Source: Olleya sediminilitoris (lineage in GTDB: Bacteria; Bacteroidota; Bacteroidia; Flavobacteriales; Flavobacteriaceae). From it: a DNA stretch of 64,000 bases. This document shows, in pieces, positions 1-7,945 of this stretch. A program made the position numbers and the translations under genes. The stretch is from NCBI RefSeq assembly GCF_016785945.1, contig NZ_JAEMEF010000001.1, forward strand, positions 434,001 to 498,000, in the 5' to 3' direction. A model generated the notes under the pieces. That model saw only the letters and a list, made by a program, of their open reading frames with translations. It searched no databases and was not told the DNA's origin. Position 1 is the stretch's first letter, and the number at the start of each line of letters is the position of its first letter.

Positions 1-1
1 A

Positions 2-244
2 GTGGTGGATCCAAAAAACAAAAAACAGCTTAACCCTTTTATTAGATTTACAACTATGGCTATTCAAATGGGTGTTACCATTTGGTTAGGTAGTTTGTTA
101 GGAGGCTGGTTAGATAAAAAGTTAGAAAATAATAATCAACTTTATTTTAAAATAGTCACACTACTAGCTGTGTTTTTAGCCATGTATTCAGTAATAAAAC
201 AAGTTATTAAAATTACCAATCAACAAAATTCAAAAAATGAATAA
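2..244 (+). CDS. AtpZ/AtpI-like ATP synthase accessory protein (5' end uncertain)
   Basis: Small membrane protein of about 80 residues with two predicted membrane helices (about residues 17-38, with Gly-rich GSLLGGWLD, and 48-66). This matches the AtpZ/AtpI family, which is encoded ahead of the F1Fo genes and helps c-ring assembly or Mg2+ supply. The frame opens with two GTG codons at the very edge of the window, so the true start may lie upstream; treat the 5' end as possibly truncated. It overlaps the next gene by 8 nt, so the two are probably translated together. Position directly before the atp genes supports the call. Confidence 0.7.
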   Translation: MVDPKNKKQLNPFIRFTTMAIQMGVTIWLGSLLGGWLDKKLENNNQLYFKIVTLLAVFLAMYSVIKQVIKITNQQNSKNE

Positions 245-611
245 ACGTATTGTGTTTGTTATATCGTTAATGCTTGTTGTATTAGCAATTTCTTTTGGAA
301 TACATAAATATGTCACAAACGACCAGGTATTACCATATTCTTTAAATAAATTATATCTTTTTCATGGTATAGCAGCATTAATTGTGTATTCAAGTATTGA
401 AGGCATATATAGTGTTATGCCAAATCAATTAGGATATGCCTATCTAACAATGATGTTAATTAAAATAGGAATGTTTATTTTAATCTTCAAAGCAACCGTT
501 TTTTCGGCTACAAATTTGACACTCGAGCATCGATTAGGACTTGTAATCCCCTTTTTTTTATTTCTAATTATTGAAACAGCTTGTATAGCTAAATTACTAA
601 AAAGCGAATAA
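237..611 (+). CDS. Small four-helix membrane protein preceding atpB (DUF6168-like)
   Basis: 124-residue integral membrane protein with four predicted helices (about residues 5-25, 38-58, 68-88 and 98-118) and almost no soluble part. It overlaps the AtpZ-like gene by 8 nt and ends 133 nt before atpB. This is the place where many Flavobacteriaceae carry a small uncharacterised protein (DUF6168 by my recollection). Topology and position suggest an accessory role in Fo assembly, comparable to AtpI, but no catalytic motif is visible and the role is an inference. Confidence 0.6.
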   Translation: MNKRIVFVISLMLVVLAISFGIHKYVTNDQVLPYSLNKLYLFHGIAALIVYSSIEGIYSVMPNQLGYAYLTMMLIKIGMFILIFKATVFSATNLTLEHRLGLVIPFFLFLIIETACIAKLLKSE

Positions 612-674
612 GTCTTTGTAATAAAGGATTATAGCGTAATTTTATTAGTAAATAAATTCGTATTAAAAAAAGCG

Positions 675-703
675 TTTCCTTTTTAAATTATTACTTACAT
701 TTG
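675..703 (+). promoter_or_regulatory. Probable promoter of the atpB operon
   Basis: TACATTTG at 696-703 matches the Bacteroidota -7 consensus TAnnTTTG exactly. A weak -33 element (TTT at 675-677, not the full TTG) lies 18 nt upstream. Transcription would start near 710, about 35 nt before the atpB ATG at 745, separating atpB onward from the two small upstream genes. Confidence 0.5.
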
Positions 704-744
704 CACAAAATTTACAGACAATAAATTTATTAGTTACAAAAAGT

Positions 745-1857
745 ATGATGTTGGCAAAAAAATATTTCAATTTTATAGCAATATTAGTTCTGACTTTATT
801 TTCTTTTTCTGCTTATGGAGAAGAAACTAAACAAGAGCCAGGAAATACAGTGAATACTGCTCAAGAAATCAAAGAGTATATTAAACATCACTTAAAAGAC
901 TCTCACGATTTTCATTTTTATACAAATAATGAAACAGGTGAACATAGGAGTTTTCCATTACCTGTTATTGTTTGGACTAAAGATGGTTTAAAAACATTTA
1001 TGTCTTCTGCATTTCACCATGATGATAACGGTCAAGTTATTGTTGAAAAAGGTAATGCACGTTTAGTAAAACTTCACAGTAAGATATACCAATTAGATCA
1101 AGGTGCAACCACTGTTGCATTTGATGATGATCACCACCCAACAAATGCACACAAAGTATTAGATTTTTCTATTACTAAATCTGTGTTTGGAATGTTACTT
1201 ACAGGGTTGTTAATGTTGTTAGGTTTTAGTGCCTTAGCAAGAGGTTATAAAAAAGGACATACAGTGCCAAAAGGTGTTGGTCGTATTTTAGAGCCTTTAG
1301 TAATCTACGTAAGAGACGATATTGCTAAGCCAAATATTGGTGAGAAAAAGTACCGTAAGTTTATGGGCTTTTTATTAACTGTGTTTTTCTTTATCTGGAT
1401 ATTAAACTTGTTAGGTTTAACACCATTAGGATTTAACGTAACAGGACAAATTGCAGTAACAGCTTGTTTAGCAATTTTTACAGCAGTAATATATTTATTT
1501 AGCGGAAGTAAAGACTTTTGGAAGCACACATTATGGATGCCTGGTGTGCCAATGATTTTACGTCCAATATTAGCAGTGATAGAGTTAGTTGGTTTTGTAT
1601 TAATTAAACCATTCTCTTTATTAGTACGTTTATTTGCAAACATGACTGCAGGACACTTTGTTGTTATGAGTTTAATTGCTTTAATGATTACAATGAAAGA
1701 ATCTTTTGGAGCAGTAACATCAACAGGTATGTCATTAGTGTTAGCATTATTTATTTCGGTTATCGAAATTTTAGTAGCCTTTTTACAAGCGTTTATTTTC
1801 ACGATGTTATCATCGTTATTTATAGGTATGGCAGTTGAAGAACATGACCATCATTAA
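745..1857 (+). CDS. atpB: ATP synthase Fo subunit a
   Basis: Proton-channel subunit of F1Fo ATP synthase, inner membrane. At 370 residues it is much longer than the about 270 of E. coli: it begins with a signal-peptide-like segment (to about residue 26), followed by an extra extracytoplasmic domain of about 110 residues that is rich in His and Asp (HHDDNGQ, DDDHHPTNAH). The canonical membrane domain follows. The essential arginine is R295 in LLVRLFANMTAGH, and the conserved glutamine of the last helix is Q348 (AFLQAF). The C-terminus is again His-rich (EEHDHH). Two ATGs occur in tandem at 745 and 748; the first is used here. A TAnnTTTG promoter lies 42 nt upstream. Confidence 0.96.
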   Translation: MMLAKKYFNFIAILVLTLFSFSAYGEETKQEPGNTVNTAQEIKEYIKHHLKDSHDFHFYTNNETGEHRSFPLPVIVWTKDGLKTFMSSAFHHDDNGQVIVEKGNARLVKLHSKIYQLDQGATTVAFDDDHHPTNAHKVLDFSITKSVFGMLLTGLLMLLGFSALARGYKKGHTVPKGVGRILEPLVIYVRDDIAKPNIGEKKYRKFMGFLLTVFFFIWILNLLGLTPLGFNVTGQIAVTACLAIFTAVIYLFSGSKDFWKHTLWMPGVPMILRPILAVIELVGFVLIKPFSLLVRLFANMTAGHFVVMSLIALMITMKESFGAVTSTGMSLVLALFISVIEILVAFLQAFIFTMLSSLFIGMAVEEHDHH

Positions 1858-1885
1858 TAAGAATTTGTTTAATTAATATTTATAA

Positions 1886-2086
<201 letters not shown>

Positions 2087-2101
2087 TCCTAAAACAAAAA
2101 G

Positions 2102-2140
2102 AAACAGCTTTCTGCAACGGTTGGTTGCAGAAACTGTTTT
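2102..2140 (+). promoter_or_regulatory. Strong intercistronic hairpin between atpE and atpF
   Basis: Inverted repeat with a 10-bp inner stem (2109-2118 with 2124-2133, loop GGTTG), one bulged C at 2108 and a 6-bp outer stem (2102-2107 with 2134-2139). The 3' arm ends in TTTT, so it may act as a partial terminator or as a 3' mRNA stabiliser for the atpB-atpE part. Either would raise subunit c relative to the genes downstream. The sequence shows the structure; the function is inferred. Confidence 0.75.
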
Positions 2141-2179
2141 AAATTAAACAAAAAACAAAATTTAAGTAATCTATATTTC

Positions 2180-2680
2180 ATGGAAACTTTATTAAATGAC
2201 TTTTCAGTAGGCTTGTTTTTTATGCAAGGTATTATCTTAATAATATTAATATTATTAATGAGAAAATTTGCATGGAAGCCTATCTTAGACGCTTTACAAA
2301 CACGTGAAGACGGTATACAAAATGCATTAGATTCAGCTGAAAACGCTAAGTTAGAAATGCAAAATCTTCAAGCAGATAACGAAAAATTATTAAAAGAAGC
2401 ACGTGCAGAACGTGAAGCTATGCTTAAAGAAGGTAGAGAGTTAAAAAATAAAATGATTGATGACGCTAAAGCAGAAGCTCAAGCTCAAGCAAACACTATG
2501 ATTGCTCAAGCACAAGCTGCTATTGAAAGTGAGAAAAAATCAGCTATGGCTGATTTAAAAAACCACGTAGCAGGTTTGTCTATTGAGATTGCAGAAAAAG
2601 TAGTACGTCAAGAATTAGCTAATAAAGACAAACAATTAGAATTAGTTGAGTCTATGTTAGGTGATGCTAAATTAAACTAG
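2180..2680 (+). CDS. atpF: ATP synthase Fo subunit b
   Basis: Peripheral-stalk subunit of 166 residues. One N-terminal membrane helix (about residues 10-28) carries the usual FAWKPI boundary motif, then a long charged helix rich in Ala, Glu and Lys (about residues 35-130) forms the stalk. It follows atpE after a 93-nt gap holding a hairpin, and precedes atpH by 7 nt. Length and order (a-c-b-delta) are canonical. Confidence 0.95.
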   Translation: METLLNDFSVGLFFMQGIILIILILLMRKFAWKPILDALQTREDGIQNALDSAENAKLEMQNLQADNEKLLKEARAEREAMLKEGRELKNKMIDDAKAEAQAQANTMIAQAQAAIESEKKSAMADLKNHVAGLSIEIAEKVVRQELANKDKQLELVESMLGDAKLN

Positions 2681-2687
2681 TCAAATC

Positions 2688-3224
2688 ATGGCAGGAGAAA
2701 GAGCAGCAATACGTTACGCAAAAGCAGTTTTAAGCTTAGCTACAGATCAAAATACAGCAGATGTTGTAAATAATGATATGCAGTTAATAAATAATACTGT
2801 TGCGCAAAGTAAAGATTTAAAAGATATGCTTTACAGTCCTGTAATTGGTTCAAGTGTAAAAAAATCTGCGTTATTAGAAATCTTTAAAGGGATTAACCCA
2901 GTAACTGTTAATTTAATAGATACTTTGGTTGCTAATAAACGTACAGATTTATTACCTCAAGTTGCTTCAAAATTCATTACTTTATTAGAAGCACAAAAAG
3001 GTAATCAAATTGCAACCGTTACAACAGCTGTTCCATTAACTGATGCTTTAGAAACTAAAGTTTTGGCTAAAGTTAAGGAGCTAACTGGTAAAGAAGCAGC
3101 AATAAAAAATATTGTAGATGAAAGCATTTTAGGTGGTTTCATATTACGTGTTGGAGATACGCAATATAACGCAAGTATCGCTAACCAATTAAGCAAGTTA
3201 AAAAGAGAATTCACAGTAAACTAA
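2688..3224 (+). CDS. atpH: ATP synthase F1 subunit delta
   Basis: 178-residue stalk subunit linking b to the top of F1. The N-terminal helical domain begins RAAIRYAKAVLSLA, and the C-terminal part contains the family signature ILGGFILRVGD (about residues 147-157) and ends in SKLKREF. It starts 7 nt after atpF. Unusually, the next gene downstream (15 nt away) is not atpA but an unrelated exported protein. Confidence 0.94.
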   Translation: MAGERAAIRYAKAVLSLATDQNTADVVNNDMQLINNTVAQSKDLKDMLYSPVIGSSVKKSALLEIFKGINPVTVNLIDTLVANKRTDLLPQVASKFITLLEAQKGNQIATVTTAVPLTDALETKVLAKVKELTGKEAAIKNIVDESILGGFILRVGDTQYNASIANQLSKLKREFTVN

Positions 3225-3239
3225 AAGAGAATCTTATAC

Positions 3240-4706
3240 ATGAAAAAAAATATTCTTTTACTATCAATAGCATTGTTTGTTGTAAATGTTTTGGTTGCAC
3301 AAAAAGTGAAAGTTAAGAAAGAGGTTGTTTTGATAGATAAACAAGAGTCTATTAAAATTACCAAAGATAAAACAAATGAAGATTTTTATTACGCTTTAGA
3401 GACACTTGAAGGTGAAACGGTTTTACTAGTTAACTATGAAACGAAAAAAATCTCAGAAACAAAATCTTTCACTTGGTTATCAATGAAACAGCCAAATAAG
3501 GATAGAATTAATGAAATTGATTTTACAGCTGTTTCTTTCTCATTAAATTCAAAAAAGCTAATTACTGAATTCTTGTTTAAAGAATTAGATTTCTTCAATG
3601 AAAAAGGTTTTAACCATGATAAAATAGATGCTTTTTTTCTGGAAAAAAGGGAAAGAGAATCTGCAGCAGAAACTCAAGAATTAGAAAAACAACTACTTGA
3701 TTTAGAAGCTAATTTTTTAGAGGTTTCTCCAGAAGTATTAGGAAATATGTTAATTGTTTCTAATACTAAAATTGATCCAGATACAGGAGAAAGAGCTATT
3801 ATTGGTAAAGTTAATAGAGTTTCAACTAAAGAATCTGGTAAAGTTTATACCTACACCAATTTAACAGGTAAAGTTATTGCGGTAGTAAATGAGAAACTTA
3901 GAAGAATAGAAGGTAATAATACTTTTTATCCTTTAAATATGTCTTTTTCATCACATTCTGAAGGCTTAGTAAAAGATGCTAATACCTACTTGAAGAAAAT
4001 ATATTTGCTTGATGAGTATTTTTATTATGCTTTTTTGACTAAACAAGAAATTGAAACTGTTGTAGAGCAGATTAAAGAAAATCAAAAAGAAGAATTTGAA
4101 ACCGCTAAGGAAAACTCTGAAAACTTATACAAATTACCTGGATACGTTATAGACAGTAAAGGTGAAAAAGTAGAAGGAGAGATTTCTATTGTTTTTGAAA
4201 AAATAGACGTAAAAGACCCAAATCAGTGGGGTAATGTTGTTGATTTAGATGAAGCAAATATTGGTAAGCTTGTTTCAATTAACTACATAAATGCTAAGGG
4301 TAAAAACCGTACATCTTCTTACCGATCTAAAAAGAAAGTTAAGTTTTGTGTAGATGATAATAACATTGAAAGATGTTTTGTGGGTGTTGGTTCAAAAGGT
4401 AAAGGTCTAGAATTAGCTGCAGGTGCAGTATCTTCTTTAAGCTTTGATACTTCTCAATTTTATGAGGTTTATAAAATAATTGGAGATATCACAATATATA
4501 AAGATGTTGTAGATAATTTATACTTAATTAAAATACCATCAGAAAAAAAGGCATTACAGTTTAATACCTCTAATTCTGAAAAAAATATTGAAAACTTGAA
4601 AAAATATATTGGAGCATGCTTTAAAGAAGAATTTGTTTCATTAAATTATTCAGATATAAACGACATTGTTAAATTAGCAGAGATTTATAATAGCTGTTCA
4701 AAATAA
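3240..4706 (+). CDS. Exported protein of unknown function inserted between atpH and atpA
   Basis: 488 residues with a clear Sec signal peptide (MKKNILLLSIALFVVNVLVAQ). The mature protein is soluble-looking, rich in Lys, Glu and Asp, with a predicted helical segment near residues 140-160 and another near 275-300, followed by a beta-rich part starting around LPGYVIDSKGEKVEGEIS. Cysteines are few and late (CVDDNNIERC, CFKEE, CSK). I recognise no family and no catalytic motif. It is 15 nt after atpH and 7 nt before atpA, so it must be transcribed with the ATP synthase. No repeats or mobile-element remnants flank it. It may be an exported passenger gene or a lineage-specific factor. Confidence 0.85.
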   Translation: MKKNILLLSIALFVVNVLVAQKVKVKKEVVLIDKQESIKITKDKTNEDFYYALETLEGETVLLVNYETKKISETKSFTWLSMKQPNKDRINEIDFTAVSFSLNSKKLITEFLFKELDFFNEKGFNHDKIDAFFLEKRERESAAETQELEKQLLDLEANFLEVSPEVLGNMLIVSNTKIDPDTGERAIIGKVNRVSTKESGKVYTYTNLTGKVIAVVNEKLRRIEGNNTFYPLNMSFSSHSEGLVKDANTYLKKIYLLDEYFYYAFLTKQEIETVVEQIKENQKEEFETAKENSENLYKLPGYVIDSKGEKVEGEISIVFEKIDVKDPNQWGNVVDLDEANIGKLVSINYINAKGKNRTSSYRSKKKVKFCVDDNNIERCFVGVGSKGKGLELAAGAVSSLSFDTSQFYEVYKIIGDITIYKDVVDNLYLIKIPSEKKALQFNTSNSEKNIENLKKYIGACFKEEFVSLNYSDINDIVKLAEIYNSCSK

Positions 4707-4713
4707 TTAAAAA

Positions 4714-6294
4714 ATGGCAGAAGTAAAACCAGCTGAAGTATCAGCAATCTTAAAACAACAACTTTCAGGTTTTGAAGCAAGCGCTTCATTAGACGAAGTT
4801 GGAACAGTATTAACAGTAGGTGATGGTATCGTACGTGCTTACGGACTTTCAAATGCAGAGTATGGTGAGTTAGTAGAGCTTGAAGGTGGTGCAGAAGGAA
4901 TCGTACTTAACCTTGAAGAAGATAACGTAGGTATCGTACTTTTAGGAACAACAAGAGGTGTTAGAGAAGGGTCTACAGTAAAACGTACTAACCGTATCGC
5001 ATCTGTTAAAGTTGGAGAAGGTATTGTTGGTCGTGTTGTAGATACACTTGGTAATCCTATTGACGGTAAAGGTCCTATTGCTGGAACTACTTATGAGATG
5101 CCTTTAGAGCGTAAAGCACCTGGAGTTATCTATAGAGAGCCAGTAACTGAACCATTACAAACAGGAATTAAAGCAATTGATGCTATGATCCCAGTTGGTA
5201 GAGGTCAACGTGAGTTAGTAATTGGTGACAGACAAACAGGTAAGACTGCAGTTTGTATTGATGCGATCTTAAATCAAAAAGAATTTTACGATGCAGGTGA
5301 GCCTGTATACTGTATATATGTTGCTGTAGGTCAAAAAGCCTCAACAGTAGCTTTAATTGCTAAAACTTTAGAAGAAAAAGGAGCTTTAGCATATACTACA
5401 ATAGTAGCTGCAAATGCATCAGATCCTGCTGCAATGCAAGTGTATGCACCAATGACAGGAGCATCTATTGGAGAATATTTTAGAGATACTGGTAGACCAG
5501 CTTTAATTGTTTTTGATGATTTATCAAAGCAAGCAGTTGCTTACCGTGAAGTATCTTTATTATTAAGACGTCCACCAGGACGTGAGGCATATCCTGGAGA
5601 TGTATTTTACTTACACTCAAGATTATTAGAGCGTTCTGCAAAAATTATCAACGATGATAGTATTGCTAAAGAAATGAATGACTTACCAGAGTCATTAAAA
5701 CCAATCGTAAAAGGTGGTGGATCTTTAACAGCATTACCAATTATTGAAACACAAGCAGGAGACGTTTCAGCATATATCCCAACAAACGTAATTTCTATTA
5801 CAGATGGGCAAATTTTCTTAGATGGAGATTTATTTAACTCTGGTGTTCGTCCAGCAATTAACGTAGGTATTTCTGTATCTCGTGTTGGAGGTAATGCACA
5901 GATTAAATCAATGAAAAAAGTATCTGGTACTTTAAAATTAGACCAAGCACAATATCGTGAGTTAGAAGCTTTCGCTAAGTTTGGATCAGATTTAGATGCG
6001 GTTACTTTAAATGTAATTGAAAAAGGTAAACGTAACGTAGAGATCTTAAAGCAAGGTCAAAACGATCCATTTACTGTTGAAGATCAAGTAGCAATTATAT
6101 ATGCTGGATCTAAAAACCTATTAAAAGACGTGCCAGTTAATAAAATTAAAGAATTTGAAAGAGACTATCTTGAATTCTTAAACGCTAAGCACAGAGGTGT
6201 TTTAGACACTTTAAAAGCAGGTAAATTAACTGATGAAGTTACAGACACTTTAATTACTGTTTGTAAAGAATTATCAGCTAAATATAGAGCATAA
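4714..6294 (+). CDS. atpA: ATP synthase F1 subunit alpha
   Basis: 526-residue non-catalytic nucleotide-binding subunit of F1, cytoplasmic. An N-terminal beta-barrel is followed by the nucleotide-binding domain with P-loop GDRQTGKT (residues 171-178), the [14 protein letters not shown] region, and the arginine finger in VSRVGG (R390). The C-terminal helical domain completes the protein. Length is normal. It begins 7 nt after the inserted unknown gene and is separated from atpG by a 124-nt region holding two hairpins. Confidence 0.98.
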   Translation: MAEVKPAEVSAILKQQLSGFEASASLDEVGTVLTVGDGIVRAYGLSNAEYGELVELEGGAEGIVLNLEEDNVGIVLLGTTRGVREGSTVKRTNRIASVKVGEGIVGRVVDTLGNPIDGKGPIAGTTYEMPLERKAPGVIYREPVTEPLQTGIKAIDAMIPVGRGQRELVIGDRQTGKTAVCIDAILNQKEFYDAGEPVYCIYVAVGQKASTVALIAKTLEEKGALAYTTIVAANASDPAAMQVYAPMTGASIGEYFRDTGRPALIVFDDLSKQAVAYREVSLLLRRPPGREAYPGDVFYLHSRLLERSAKIINDDSIAKEMNDLPESLKPIVKGGGSLTALPIIETQAGDVSAYIPTNVISITDGQIFLDGDLFNSGVRPAINVGISVSRVGGNAQIKSMKKVSGTLKLDQAQYRELEAFAKFGSDLDAVTLNVIEKGKRNVEILKQGQNDPFTVEDQVAIIYAGSKNLLKDVPVNKIKEFERDYLEFLNAKHRGVLDTLKAGKLTDEVTDTLITVCKELSAKYRA

Positions 6295-6300
6295 TATTAT

Positions 6301-6338
6301 AAGTTTAGAGTTGTAGTTTATACTACAACTCTAAATTT
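6301..6338 (+). promoter_or_regulatory. Long perfect hairpin between atpA and atpG
   Basis: Inverted repeat with a perfect 14-bp stem (6304-6317 with 6322-6335, loop TTAT), extendable to 17 bp with one G-T pair. It lies 9 nt after the atpA stop. There is no long T-run, so it looks more like a processing or mRNA-stability element than a full terminator. Confidence 0.7.
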
Positions 6339-6368
6339 AAATTTTAAACTAATGTCACTCTGGATCAC

Positions 6369-6388
6369 TTTCTGCTTTCAAGCAGAAA
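6369..6388. repeat. Short palindrome upstream of atpG
   Basis: Palindrome TTTCTGCT-TTCA-AGCAGAAA (8-bp stem, 4-nt loop), 30 nt before the atpG ATG. It closely resembles the element before scoB at 33019-33036 and the inner stem of the atpE/atpF hairpin. Confidence 0.6.
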
Positions 6389-6418
6389 AACATCAAAGAG
6401 TCTTTATAAAAATAAAGA

Positions 6419-7279
6419 ATGGCTAATCTTAAAGAAATACGTAATAGAATATCTTCAGTATCGTCAACGATGCAGATTACTAGTGCCATGAAAATGGTTT
6501 CTGCTGCTAAATTGAAGAAAGCTCAAGATGCTATTACTGCAATGCGTCCTTATGCAGATAAGTTAACTGAACTTTTACAAAGTTTAAGTGCAACTTTAAA
6601 CGAAGATGCAGGAAGTAAATTTGCAGAACAACGTGAGGTTAATAATGTATTAATTGTATCTATAACTTCAAACAGAGGATTATGTGGAGCTTTTAATTCA
6701 AACATTATTAAACAAACACAACACTTGATTTCTAATGTTTATACAGGAAAACAAGTCTCTGTGTTAGCAATAGGAAAAAAGTCTAATGATGCATTTTCAA
6801 AAACAGGTCTTGTAATTGATAATCAAAGTCAAATATTTGATAATCTAACTTTTGATAATGTTGCTGAAATAGCACAGATGCTAATGGATAAATTTAGTGC
6901 AGGCGAATTTGATAAAATCGAAATCGTTTACAATAAGTTTAAAAATGCAGCGACACAAATTGTAATGACAGAGCAGTTTTTGCCAATTGTACCTGTTGAA
7001 ACAGAAGAAGAAGCTAATTCAGATTATATTTTTGAACCTTCAAAAATTGAAATCGTTGAGCAATTAATTCCTAAATCTTTAAAAACTCAATTATATAAGG
7101 GTATTAGAGATAGTTTTGCAAGTGAGCATGGAGCACGTATGACTGCAATGCATAAAGCAACAGATAATGCAACTGAGTTAAGAGATCAACTTAAATTGAC
7201 TTATAACAAAGCACGTCAAGCAGCAATTACAAACGAAATCCTTGAGATTGTTGGTGGAGCAGAAGCTTTAAATAACTAA
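6419..7279 (+). CDS. atpG: ATP synthase F1 subunit gamma
   Basis: 286-residue central rotor shaft of F1. The N-terminal helix carries the family signature IRNRISSVSSTMQITSAMKM (residues 7-26). The C-terminal helix ends QAAITNEILEIVGGAEAL. The Rossmann-like middle domain includes SNRGLCGAFN. This is the last gene of the operon: two hairpins follow, the second a good terminator. atpD and atpC are not here; in Bacteroidota they are commonly encoded elsewhere. Confidence 0.97.
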   Translation: MANLKEIRNRISSVSSTMQITSAMKMVSAAKLKKAQDAITAMRPYADKLTELLQSLSATLNEDAGSKFAEQREVNNVLIVSITSNRGLCGAFNSNIIKQTQHLISNVYTGKQVSVLAIGKKSNDAFSKTGLVIDNQSQIFDNLTFDNVAEIAQMLMDKFSAGEFDKIEIVYNKFKNAATQIVMTEQFLPIVPVETEEEANSDYIFEPSKIEIVEQLIPKSLKTQLYKGIRDSFASEHGARMTAMHKATDNATELRDQLKLTYNKARQAAITNEILEIVGGAEALNN

Positions 7280-7283
7280 AACA

Positions 7284-7316
7284 AATGTATACTTAGGTTA
7301 ATACTAAGTATACATT
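7284..7316 (+). terminator. Hairpin after atpG
   Basis: Perfect 13-bp stem (7284-7296 with 7304-7316) with a 7-nt loop, 4 nt after the atpG stop. It lacks a T-run and is AT-rich, so it probably protects the 3' end or assists the terminator that follows. Confidence 0.55.
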
Positions 7317-7328
7317 CAATAAATATTT

Positions 7329-7362
7329 AAAAAACCTTATTCAATTTGAATAAGGTTTTTTT
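7329..7362. terminator. Rho-independent terminator of the atp operon
   Basis: 14-bp stem (7329-7342 with 7348-7361), loop AATTT, flanked by an A-run on the 5' side and T7 on the 3' side, so it could work in both directions. It ends the atp operon. Confidence 0.85.
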
Positions 7363-7407
7363 ATGGAATACATTTTGATTAATTACCTTTATACAAACAT
7401 TACTATT

Positions 7408-7866
7408 ATGAAGTTTATAAAATTTTTCAGTTTATTAATACTATCGGGTTTATTTTTTATGCAATGTTCTACAGCTCAGAAACTTGAACAAAATGCTGCC
7501 TTTAAAACAGATAAGGCATACTATCAAAAATGGGTAGCAGGTGTTAAAGGTGGAGGTTCTGGCATTAATGTTTTTATACCTGTTAGCACACAGTTTAAGT
7601 TAGATAGTTTATACTTTAGAGGACAGAAAGTAGCTTTACAGACTAAGCCTAATAGTCCAAACCTTTATATTGGTCGTATTTTAACAGAAGCTAATCAAAA
7701 AGAGACATTAGAAAAAAACACAAATGATTCAACTTTTGAATTAAAGCAAAATGAAGCAGTAGTAAGCTATTTAGATAACGGAACAATTAAGTACTTGAAA
7801 ATTGATTCAGTTCCAGAAAAAAAAATGGAACATTACCCAAGTGCACCACCAAAACAAGGTAAATAA
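7408..7866 (+). CDS. Small predicted lipoprotein of unknown function
   Basis: 152 residues from the ATG at 7408. A longer reading from 7363 begins inside the terminator tail and would put 15 residues before the signal sequence, so 7408 is preferred. The N-terminus is a lipoprotein-like signal (MKFIKFFSLLILSGLFFMQC) with Cys20 as the likely lipidated residue and the relaxed lipobox common in Bacteroidota. The mature part contains GVKGGGSGINVFIP and is predicted to be mostly beta, with a Pro/Lys-rich tail. No known domain recognised. It stands alone between the atp terminator and the envelope operon. Confidence 0.75.
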   Translation: MKFIKFFSLLILSGLFFMQCSTAQKLEQNAAFKTDKAYYQKWVAGVKGGGSGINVFIPVSTQFKLDSLYFRGQKVALQTKPNSPNLYIGRILTEANQKETLEKNTNDSTFELKQNEAVVSYLDNGTIKYLKIDSVPEKKMEHYPSAPPKQGK

Positions 7867-7867
7867 G

Positions 7868-7883
7868 TGACTAATTTTAGTCA
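7868..7883. other. Short inverted repeat after the lipoprotein gene
   Basis: TGACTA-ATTT-TAGTCA, a 6-bp perfect stem immediately after the stop codon. It has no T-run and is only a weak terminator candidate. Confidence 0.3.
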
Positions 7884-7945
7884 TTCATTTAGTTTCGAAA
7901 TTTAAATAAGTCAACCTATATTTTCAATCAAATTTTAATAAACTC

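Noticed and set aside
1305-1802. 165-codon frame on the minus strand inside atpB
   Set aside because: Exact shadow of the well-supported atpB gene; Lys/Asn-rich translation without domain or hydrophobic pattern.
7363-7407. Longer start for the lipoprotein at 7408
   Set aside because: It begins directly in the terminator tail and places 15 residues ahead of a good lipoprotein signal sequence.
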